64,000 bases of DNA from Trinickia dinghuensis (GTDB lineage: Bacteria > Pseudomonadota > Gammaproteobacteria > Burkholderiales > Burkholderiaceae), in assembly GCF_003367175.1 (NCBI RefSeq), contig NZ_QRGA01000009.1:62001-126000 (forward strand), written 5' to 3'. The notes below the pieces were generated by a model. That model was given only the letters and a program-made list of their open reading frames with translations, ran no database searches and had not been told where the DNA came from. A program made the translations under genes and the position numbers. Shown piece by piece: positions 1 through 7,262 of the stretch (position 1 is the stretch's first letter; each line of letters opens with the position of its first letter).

Positions 1-26
1 CTCCTCTTTTCTTTTCTCTTCTTTTA
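1..26. repeat. Homopyrimidine tract
   Basis: Apart from its last base (A26), this stretch is an uninterrupted run of C and T on the plus strand, so it is homopurine on the minus strand. It lies directly after the stop codon of the last eCIS-operon gene seen here. It has no hairpin typical of an intrinsic terminator. A role in termination or as an unusual DNA structure is only a guess. Confidence 0.4.
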
Positions 27-290
27 TAGGCCCGACGTTTCGTCGAATGCAGACTGTGGCAATGCATTGTCGAACTTCCCTTGGACCGGGACTTTGTCCT
101 TCTTCCCGGGCCTAGGCACGGGCAAACCGCCCATCTTCTTGCGCTGCGCCGTCATCCGGGGGCTGGCGTCGATTGCGGCCGCGAGCTGAGTCAAACCGGC
201 ATGCCGCTCGCTCGCCATCGACACGCCATGGGTCTGCGGCTCCGTCGCGTGACTGACGGAGGGCTGAGTCGTCGCCTTCTTTCCTTGCAT
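24..290 (-). CDS. Small eCIS-associated protein with a cargo-leader-like segment
   Basis: This 88-residue protein is the last complete gene of the contractile-injection operon inside the window. It is hydrophilic with no signal peptide or membrane segment. Residues about 30-55 read GLTQLAAAIDASPRM followed by TAQRKKM. From memory, a QL..xIxxSPRxxAQRxx pattern is common in DUF4157-type and other proteins encoded with eCIS loci, where it often precedes an effector domain. Here nothing recognisable follows: the C-terminus is a Lys/Pro-rich tail. The start at 290 follows a purine-rich GGAGATC stretch by 6-8 bases. It could be a minimal cargo, a cargo adaptor, or the remnant of a larger effector. 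Function is unknown. Confidence 0.6.
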   Translation of the reverse strand: MQGKKATTQPSVSHATEPQTHGVSMASERHAGLTQLAAAIDASPRMTAQRKKMGGLPVPRPGKKDKVPVQGKFDNALPQSAFDETSGL

Positions 291-320
291 GGTGATCTCC
301 GCGAATCGTGAAGACGAGTC

Positions 321-1349
321 TCAAAGAAAAACGAGCACATCGGCAAACTGCTTTCCATCCTCGGGACTTCCGACATTCTCCGGCCGTGGGTACGCGAGGC
401 TCAGATTGAGTTGAGGGCTCGCATCCGGCTTTGATGCCAACCGAACGCTGAGTACGTCGCCAGGCCGCTCGGCCAACGGAAGCGGCTCGCGCGCAACGAA
501 CCGGCAACTCGGCTGGCCGTTGAACTGGGCGCCTTGCGGAGGCCCGAACAGCACCGGCTCGCCCGTCTTGCGACGCGCGAGCAACTCATAGTGTTCGAAG
601 TTCAGTTCCGTTTGGCCGATCAGGTTGTAGCGCCAAAACACCTGCTTGGCCAGAAGCTCGATGCTGTAGCACTTGGGGCTGACCTCGCCCTTCTCGTCGA
701 TCGCGCGCGCAGCCGGCGCAACGCCTGCGGCCTGCCGCCGCCCGCCCGGATAAATGGCCACCACGCCCCAAGCGTCGGCGGGCGCGTGACCGAGCCAGAA
801 GTCGAGCACCTTCGCGCCATCGCCCACCAACTGGTATCGCCCCTCGTCCTGCACGCCGAAGTCCAACGCCAGCGCGGCCAATTCCACATCGGGGCTTCGG
901 CCCTGCCACACCGGCTGCTTGCCGCCATCGAGCCGGCGGAACAGTTCGAGATTCATCGCACGCCGCGGCGGATCGAGCGGCAGCCCGAAGCGCGCCGGAA
1001 GGCAGGGAAGCTGCGGCGCGGTCAATGTTCCACTGGCGAGCTTGCAGTCCAGCAGGTTGTCGAAATAAAACAGTCCGGCGGCATTGCTCGAATTCGAATC
1101 CGTGTAGCTGAGCAAAGCCGGATCGCGACCGATCAGCCAGAACGCCAAAGGCGCGCTTTCGTCGAATTGAGCAAGCGGACTCACGCCTTCCTGGTAATAG
1201 ACAATGCCGCCGCCCGCCGAAGAACGGAACAGCAGGCGGTAGCGCGCGAGCATGCTCGCGCAGGCCGAAGTGGGCATCAGGCTCAGCACGCGGCACACGC
1301 CGTCGAAAAAGTAGCTGTGCGAGCACTGGATCGTCAGCAGCGGGCTCAC
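321..1349 (-). CDS. Uncharacterised eCIS-operon protein (342 aa)
   Basis: I do not recognise a named domain. The GTG start at 1349 overlaps the stop of the DUF4255 gene in a GTGA arrangement, so the two are translationally coupled, which argues for a role in the injection system. The N-terminal 40 residues (LLTIQCSHSYFFDG, then RVLSLMPTS) resemble, from memory, a family of unknown function found near eCIS terminator genes. The protein is rich in aromatic residues and short beta-like segments (YYQEGVSPL, LFYFDNLLD, VFWRYNLIG), suggesting a beta-rich structural fold. No signal peptide and no toxin motif is visible. An earlier in-frame start at 1409 would overlap the DUF4255 gene by 60 bases and is less likely. 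Confidence 0.7.
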   Translation of the reverse strand: MSPLLTIQCSHSYFFDGVCRVLSLMPTSACASMLARYRLLFRSSAGGGIVYYQEGVSPLAQFDESAPLAFWLIGRDPALLSYTDSNSSNAAGLFYFDNLLDCKLASGTLTAPQLPCLPARFGLPLDPPRRAMNLELFRRLDGGKQPVWQGRSPDVELAALALDFGVQDEGRYQLVGDGAKVLDFWLGHAPADAWGVVAIYPGGRRQAAGVAPAARAIDEKGEVSPKCYSIELLAKQVFWRYNLIGQTELNFEHYELLARRKTGEPVLFGPPQGAQFNGQPSCRFVAREPLPLAERPGDVLSVRLASKPDASPQLNLSLAYPRPENVGSPEDGKQFADVLVFL

Positions 1350-1921
1350 GCGCCACGCCCCACGTTGGTATCCGGCTTGAGCACGTCGGGCACAACGGCG
1401 TCGGCCCAACCCTGCTGCAACGTAATCATGCGCAGCTTGAACACCGCGGACGGCAAATACTTCGCGCCGTGAATGCCCCAGAGGTTGTTTATTTCCTGAG
1501 TGCTGATGCTCACGAGTTCCGCGGTCAGCTTCTGGAGGTTCGGCGGGAAATTGGCGCAGCTTTGCGCATCGAATCCTGGCCTGCCCTGAAAGAAGCCGAG
1601 CGCGCCGCTCAACATGCGCAGCGAGTCGAGATAATTTTGAAACGACGCCGAGACCATGATGTACAGATTCAGGTTCAGCGGCGCCGCGCCGCGCACGTAG
1701 CCGCCGCCTTCCGCCTTCGTCGGAATGCCTAGCGACGGCGCCGCGGCCTCCTTGCCGATGTTGACGAGCGTGAGGATCAGCTTGCCGGTCAGACCCGGCA
1801 CGAGAGAGCCGTCCATGCTCGATAGCGCGGAAAGCACCGCCACCTTTTCCGCACTCTGCATATGCAGGCTCAGATAGGTGTTCAGTTCGTCCAACAGGAA
1901 GCTCAAGGTCTTATCGATCAT
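1346..1921 (-). CDS. eCIS tube terminator / sheath-cap protein (DUF4255, Afp16-like)
   Basis: The 191-residue protein begins MIDKTLSFLLDELNTYL, the usual opening of DUF4255 proteins, which cap the growing tube and sheath in Afp/PVC particles (family knowledge). Further support is the NLNLYIMVSASFQNYLDSLRML region, the typical central stretch of the family. I chose the ATG at 1921 because AGGAG sits six bases upstream, overlapping the stop of the ATPase gene, and because family similarity begins exactly there. A much longer open frame extends upstream but lies inside the ATPase gene. It sits between the ATPase and the uncharacterised 342-residue protein, matching the Afp15-Afp16 order. Confidence 0.9.
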   Translation of the reverse strand: MIDKTLSFLLDELNTYLSLHMQSAEKVAVLSALSSMDGSLVPGLTGKLILTLVNIGKEAAAPSLGIPTKAEGGGYVRGAAPLNLNLYIMVSASFQNYLDSLRMLSGALGFFQGRPGFDAQSCANFPPNLQKLTAELVSISTQEINNLWGIHGAKYLPSAVFKLRMITLQQGWADAVVPDVLKPDTNVGRGA

Positions 1922-1929
1922 GCCGGCTC

Positions 1930-3294
1930 CTAAACGCTGATGCGCCCGTCCTTTCGGAGTTCGCGCCGTATGCCTTGACGAATGTCGTTCATGTGGATTT
2001 GCGGCTGCCCATGCCGCACCGCGGTCAATGCCGCGTAGCGGAGTACGTTGATGATGGCGCCGCCCGACAGCTCGTATTGCTCCGCAAGCGCAGCGAAATC
2101 GCAGTTCGGCTCCACTTTGCAAGGCGCTGCGAAGGCGCCCTGCCACAACCGCAAGCGCTCTTGCGCGTCGGGCATCGGAAAGTGGATCATCGACTGAAAC
2201 CGTCGCGCGAATGCTTCGTCGATGTTGCCTTTGAGGTTGCTGGCCAAAATGATCACGCCGGGGAAATCTTCCACGCGCTGCAGCAGATAAGCGATCTCCT
2301 GATTCGCGTAGCGATCGTTGGCGCTCGATGCATGGCCGCGCTTGCCGAACAATGCGTCGGCCTCGTCGAAGAACAGAATCCAATCCTGGCGTTCGGCTTG
2401 ATCGAACACGCGCGACAAGTTCTTTTCCGTCTCGCCGATGTATTTGGACACCGTGAGCGACAAGTCGACCCGATACACGTCGAGGCCCGTGCTCTTTCCG
2501 AGCAATGTCGCCGTGAGCGTCTTACCGGTACCCGGCGGACCGTAGAACAGCGAACGGAAACCCGGCTTGATCTGACGGGCCAGCCCCCAATCCTGAAGCA
2601 GCGTGCGGTGATGTTCGATCCATGCACGAATTTCTTGCACGTCGTCGCGCACGTGCGGCGGCAACACGAGATCGGCCCAGTCGAGCGGCGTGCGGATGAG
2701 CTGCGCCGGGAAATCGCCGCCATAGGTCGGCTGGAAGCGATCACCCGTGGTCAGCACGCTCAGACACTCGCGGCTCACCTGTAGCGGCTGGCCGAGATGG
2801 GCGCGAATCGTCACCGCGCCGTCCGCCGGCTTGGCTTCGTCCCAAGCCAACACTCCGTGGCGGCGCAGCGGCGAATCGGGGGCGAACAAGCGGTGAACGC
2901 AGGCGCGAGCCTGCAAGCTATCGCCCGCCAAAATGAACGCCGCCGTTTCGGCGGTCGGCCAGAAACCGCGATGATGCGCGCCGGAGTAACCGCCGAATTC
3001 GCTGAACGGATGCTCGAGATTCGCGTTGCGGATCAAGAAAGGGTCGAGCACTTGAGGGCGCACGTGCGGTGCGAGCGCAAGAATCAGCACCAGCCGTTCC
3101 TCGGCGCTCAAGTCCCAGTCGGCGACGGCGCATGCATAGGGCGACTCGGCGGGCAGTTCCGGCGGCGATAGTTGCGCGACGCGTTCCATCGTCGGCTCTT
3201 GGCCGAAATACAGCTGCATGGCACTCGATACCGCCTGATCGAGCCACTCGATCTCTAGTTCGAGTGCATTGGCTTGTGCAAGCATGGATGTCAT
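1930..3294 (-). CDS. eCIS AAA+ ATPase (Afp15-like)
   Basis: This 454-residue protein has an N-terminal helical domain (about 1-210) and a C-terminal AAA+ domain with Walker A GPPGTGKT at about 252-259 and Walker B ILFFDEAD at about 306-313. These are followed by arginine-finger and sensor regions (ANQEIAYLLQR, NIDEAFARRF). Afp15-type ATPases are cytoplasmic and are thought to help particle assembly or cargo loading (family knowledge). The ATG at 3294 overlaps the tape-measure stop (ATGA). An alternative ATG at 3285 has GGAG nine bases upstream and gives a product starting MLAQANALE; the choice changes only three residues. Confidence 0.92.
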   Translation of the reverse strand: MTSMLAQANALELEIEWLDQAVSSAMQLYFGQEPTMERVAQLSPPELPAESPYACAVADWDLSAEERLVLILALAPHVRPQVLDPFLIRNANLEHPFSEFGGYSGAHHRGFWPTAETAAFILAGDSLQARACVHRLFAPDSPLRRHGVLAWDEAKPADGAVTIRAHLGQPLQVSRECLSVLTTGDRFQPTYGGDFPAQLIRTPLDWADLVLPPHVRDDVQEIRAWIEHHRTLLQDWGLARQIKPGFRSLFYGPPGTGKTLTATLLGKSTGLDVYRVDLSLTVSKYIGETEKNLSRVFDQAERQDWILFFDEADALFGKRGHASSANDRYANQEIAYLLQRVEDFPGVIILASNLKGNIDEAFARRFQSMIHFPMPDAQERLRLWQGAFAAPCKVEPNCDFAALAEQYELSGGAIINVLRYAALTAVRHGQPQIHMNDIRQGIRRELRKDGRISV

Positions 3295-6200
3295 CTCCAT
3301 TTCACGAACAGGACCTGCGCAAGCCAGGGCGCGCGAATTGTGCTGTAACTCCACGGCATGCTCTCCTGCAGGATATCGACGGTCTTCTTTTCCACCGTGA
3401 GCGTTGCGCGCTTCTCCTCGACCGACAGACGCCCCTCACGCCTCAGAAACGTTTCCTGCAACCCTTCGATCGACGTGCCGTTCAGTTTTCCCCATTGCTG
3501 CGTCACGGAATACAGCAGCCCGCGCGCAAGATCCTTTTCATCCTCTCGGGGCGGATCCACTAGTTCGGGCGCGCGCGTGAGCGGCATGCCGCACAAGAAC
3601 TTGTTCAGCGTCAAGGCGTCCTCGGGCGCATCGTCCTCGCCGCAAGCCAAGTAGTGCAGCAGATAGACGGCGCGGCTGCGGGCCACCTCATCGACGAAAT
3701 CGTCGTTCTCGACAAGATGCAACATTTCGAAAAAGCGCGGCAGGAACGGCCACAGCAGCACCAGCCCCGCGTTCTGAACGTACAACGGCGCGTCCGCCGG
3801 CAACGGCTGGCGATCGGGATCGATGTAGGGTATCGGTCGTGACGGCGGTTTCGGAAACGACGACACCACCGTCATCCTGCGCGCTTGCCTCACGGAGCGG
3901 CGCAGTTCGGCCTCGGAGCCCGGCAGCGCATGCTCCATGGCGGCAAGGAGCTCAAGCGGCGAGGGCTTATGGTGTTCGGCCAGACGATCGGCCACAGCCG
4001 AAACAAAACGCGGTAGTGCCCATCGGCTGCCGCGCTGAAGATGAAGTTGCTCGAAGAGCGCGTCCCAGGCTTGAGCCTCTCTGCGATACCGGCCCTGCCC
4101 CGGAAGGATCGTTAGCGTTCCTAACTGCTCGAGCACGATATCGACAGCGGCGATTTGTGCCGGCGCCAGCCAAAGCGGCAACAGGCGAAGCAGCAACGCA
4201 CGGGGCAACAGGCTGGCCAGCCGCTGACGATGAACAGACTGTGCGAACACGCGGTAAAAGAAGCGGCGCCAAGCGCGGCGGCGAGCGGCAGGCCAATTCG
4301 CCGCCGCGGCACTCAGTTCAGCAAGCGTCCTGCGCGCCTCCTCATGCAGCGGGTGGCTGTAGCGCAGCATGTTTTCCAGCGCGGCGAGCACGGCTTCGTC
4401 GCCCCTGCCCGGTTCGGTCCCGCGAGGTGCGCGATCGGAGCCGCGCCGCTCATCGGCCAAGCGATAGCGTACGCGTGCGATTTCGATCGGCTCTGGAATA
4501 TGCGCGGACGATCGGTCCGAAGGCGGATCGCCGCCGAGCAATTCGGCCAGCACCGCGTAGCGCGCCGCTCGCTCGGCGCCCTTGGCTGCCACCGCGCTCA
4601 GCGCATCCCGGTAACGCGCTTCCGGCAATTCGAGTTTGTGCGCGACTCGGCGTGCGGCATCGTCCAAAAAGCTCGCCGCCGAAAACACGTCGCCATGAGG
4701 TCTCAACAGGAGACTGAGCGCCACCTCCCAATGTACGCGAGCGGCGTGGCGGCGCTGACTGCCCGTAAGGGCGGGCGAATTCGCAAGCGCGCTGCCGGCA
4801 TTGATCCAACTTAGGATCAAACCGCCCGCGTCCGGGCTCAGCGTTAGCAGCAACCGGCGCCGCGTGACCGCCGGCAGCCAATCCAACAGACGCGGCAGCA
4901 CGCGCGGATAGACGATGGCCTTGCGCAACGCGTCCGTCAGTTGGTCAGGCTGCCGGTCGAGCAGGCGCTCGAAACGGCGTTGCGGATACCGGCCGTCGTC
5001 GCCCCACCAGGGCGAGTTGCCGGTCGTCAAGAGTGCGACCCATTGCGCAAGATCGGCCCCATCGCTGCGGGGCGCGTGGGGCAGCCATACCGGGCGCGCG
5101 AGATTGATCGCGCGGCGCGGCCAGCGCCGGCGAGCGAGTTCCGCCCGAATGAAGTCGAGGGGACGCTGCGGTGTACGGACGAGACCCGTTCGGCCTGGCC
5201 CTCCCGATGCGCCTTGTTCGATCGCGCGACACAACGCCGCAATCGTCGTCGCGGACATCGGCTCGGCAAAATAGCCGTGATCGAGCCATGCATCGACCTG
5301 CCGGTGCAATGCGGCCTCTGCCGCCGGATCCGAGACGGGTTCCGGTGCCGGGGCGGCAAGGCCGAGCGCGGCCATCACTTCGCCGTATTCGCGCAGCGTG
5401 TGCATCGCCAGACTTTGAGCCATCCGGCTGCCCCACTGCGTGAGATCGTCGACGGAATCGAGCAGCGACGTCAGCAGACTCAAGTCCGCCTGCCGAAGCA
5501 ATTCATGCTCCGGCACCTGCAGCTGTCGAGCAGCATCGGGCAATGCGGAGCGCAGCCGGATCAAATCGCCGGCCTGCTTGCCGGCAAGCAGGCGCAGCAA
5601 TCGCTCGCGCCGGGCCGGCTCGAATTCCCTGACGATGCGGGCCGCGGCCGTCGGGCCTACCGTCATCGCCGTCTGTGCAACGACATCGTCCGGCAGTTGT
5701 GCAAGCCAGTCGCGCAATGCAACGCCCGGCGCGACATCCCACAGCCCATACTTGAACCCATTCCGAAGACGATCGACGGTGCTTGCGGCATTCGGCTCTT
5801 GCGGCCGTTCGTCCCGTCTGTCGAGCAGCCACGTCGCGTCGGCAGGAAACCGGCCTGCGTCGAATTCGTGCAACAAGGCGTGCGCCGGCACCGGATTCAT
5901 CTCGGCATAACGACTCAGCACCCCGCGCGCAAAGCGAGCCGAATCGAACGGCGCCGTGGCGCTTGCCCAATATTCGAGCGCGGCGCCGTCGAGACGCGTA
6001 TCGCTCTGTGGGCCACTCTCGTCGCGCAACGCGCGTTTGAGCGAACCGAGCACGGCACCGATGCGCCGCGCATGCACCGGCGCCAGCCAGCGCCAGAGCT
6101 TGTCCCGCCGGTTTGCCGGCAAGCCTCGCATCATCCGTCGCCGCGCATCCTCGCTGTGCAGGGAGGAACGTAACGCCGCCTGCAGCTCGAGCGGCAGCCG

Positions 6201-7262
6201 CCGCGACAGGTCGGCTAAGCATGCGTCCAGAGCGCCCAAGGTTTCACGATCGTGGCGGTCGGCCCGGCCTTGCAGCAGTGCGATCAGGGCGTGCAATCGC
6301 CGCTCCGCCGGTTCGAGGACCGTCACGCCGGAATCGTTCGCGGCGGCGAGCGCTTGCGCCGATTCGGCTTGCGCTTCGCCCAGATCTCGCCGCAACGAGT
6401 AAAGCGTGCCAAGCAGCGATCCTGGCCGCCCCTCGCGCGTCATGAGGCCTTCGATGGAGCGGGTCAGCTGATCGAGCAAGCCCGCGAAGCTCATCCGATA
6501 GTGCGCCGCCATCTGCCGCAATGTCGCGGCGACGAACGCGCGACGATTGAACTCGGAACCGCGCGAATCGAGCAGATAGTGCAGAACGAACGCCCACAGT
6601 GCGACGCGGAAATCATGGCTGCCCGCTCGTACCTGCGTGCCGACGAGCTCGACGTGCCGCAATCGGCGTGCACAGCCGATGACGTACGCGGCATCGCTAG
6701 GCACCAGCACGCCGACCGTCTGCTCGATGACCGGCTCCGGCAACGCACTCGCCAAACGCCGGCTCACCTCAGCGGCCTTGCTCGTGCGACGCAACGTCGA
6801 CGCGAGGCGGATCGGTGCATGCGTGACGGCCTGCTGCAACAAGTCCGCCGGCCGCAAATCGGCTCGCACCTCTCCTCGCTCGAGCCACTCCACCAGCGCC
6901 TGCCAATAGACCGGATCGGCCTCGCCCGATCCGCCGACAGCAACAGCCTGCGAACGACGCGGTAACCCGAGCCGGCGCAATCGCGTGCGCAGCGCGGCGC
7001 GAAGCCGCTCGCTCAAATCGGATTCCAAATGCTCCGGTGCAATTCGTCCGAGATCCAGTTCGATGCGCCGAATTTGATAGACCTGCGCATCGCCGGCCGC
7101 TTCATCGAAACAGGGCTGCAGCACTTGCTCCAGCTGCTCGCGGCAATAGGCACTCAACCGCTGCTGCATCTGCCGCGCGCGTTCCTGATCGCCGCCTCCG
7201 CCAATGCGCAGTTGCAGATCGAACGATAAATTACGCAGGCGGTGCGTGGCGGCGGGCTTCAT
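3291..7262 (-). CDS. Contractile injection system tape measure protein
   Basis: At 1323 residues this is the length-setting protein that occupies the tube lumen during assembly. The N-terminus (HRLRNLSFDLQL) and the C-terminal block beginning NAGLVLLWPFLPRFFEML and continuing through AVYLLHYLACGED to LNKFLCGMPL match the CIS_TMP family as I know it. The middle is long, Arg/Ala/Leu-rich and helical, as expected for a tape measure, with little other sequence conservation. Start and stop overlap both neighbours by four bases (ATGA junctions), so it is made together with the baseplate and ATPase genes. It is not a phage lambda-type tape measure: no transmembrane or peptidase segments are seen. 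Confidence 0.92.
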   Translation of the reverse strand: MKPAATHRLRNLSFDLQLRIGGGGDQERARQMQQRLSAYCREQLEQVLQPCFDEAAGDAQVYQIRRIELDLGRIAPEHLESDLSERLRAALRTRLRRLGLPRRSQAVAVGGSGEADPVYWQALVEWLERGEVRADLRPADLLQQAVTHAPIRLASTLRRTSKAAEVSRRLASALPEPVIEQTVGVLVPSDAAYVIGCARRLRHVELVGTQVRAGSHDFRVALWAFVLHYLLDSRGSEFNRRAFVAATLRQMAAHYRMSFAGLLDQLTRSIEGLMTREGRPGSLLGTLYSLRRDLGEAQAESAQALAAANDSGVTVLEPAERRLHALIALLQGRADRHDRETLGALDACLADLSRRLPLELQAALRSSLHSEDARRRMMRGLPANRRDKLWRWLAPVHARRIGAVLGSLKRALRDESGPQSDTRLDGAALEYWASATAPFDSARFARGVLSRYAEMNPVPAHALLHEFDAGRFPADATWLLDRRDERPQEPNAASTVDRLRNGFKYGLWDVAPGVALRDWLAQLPDDVVAQTAMTVGPTAAARIVREFEPARRERLLRLLAGKQAGDLIRLRSALPDAARQLQVPEHELLRQADLSLLTSLLDSVDDLTQWGSRMAQSLAMHTLREYGEVMAALGLAAPAPEPVSDPAAEAALHRQVDAWLDHGYFAEPMSATTIAALCRAIEQGASGGPGRTGLVRTPQRPLDFIRAELARRRWPRRAINLARPVWLPHAPRSDGADLAQWVALLTTGNSPWWGDDGRYPQRRFERLLDRQPDQLTDALRKAIVYPRVLPRLLDWLPAVTRRRLLLTLSPDAGGLILSWINAGSALANSPALTGSQRRHAARVHWEVALSLLLRPHGDVFSAASFLDDAARRVAHKLELPEARYRDALSAVAAKGAERAARYAVLAELLGGDPPSDRSSAHIPEPIEIARVRYRLADERRGSDRAPRGTEPGRGDEAVLAALENMLRYSHPLHEEARRTLAELSAAAANWPAARRRAWRRFFYRVFAQSVHRQRLASLLPRALLLRLLPLWLAPAQIAAVDIVLEQLGTLTILPGQGRYRREAQAWDALFEQLHLQRGSRWALPRFVSAVADRLAEHHKPSPLELLAAMEHALPGSEAELRRSVRQARRMTVVSSFPKPPSRPIPYIDPDRQPLPADAPLYVQNAGLVLLWPFLPRFFEMLHLVENDDFVDEVARSRAVYLLHYLACGEDDAPEDALTLNKFLCGMPLTRAPELVDPPREDEKDLARGLLYSVTQQWGKLNGTSIEGLQETFLRREGRLSVEEKRATLTVEKKTVDILQESMPWSYSTIRAPWLAQVLFVKWR

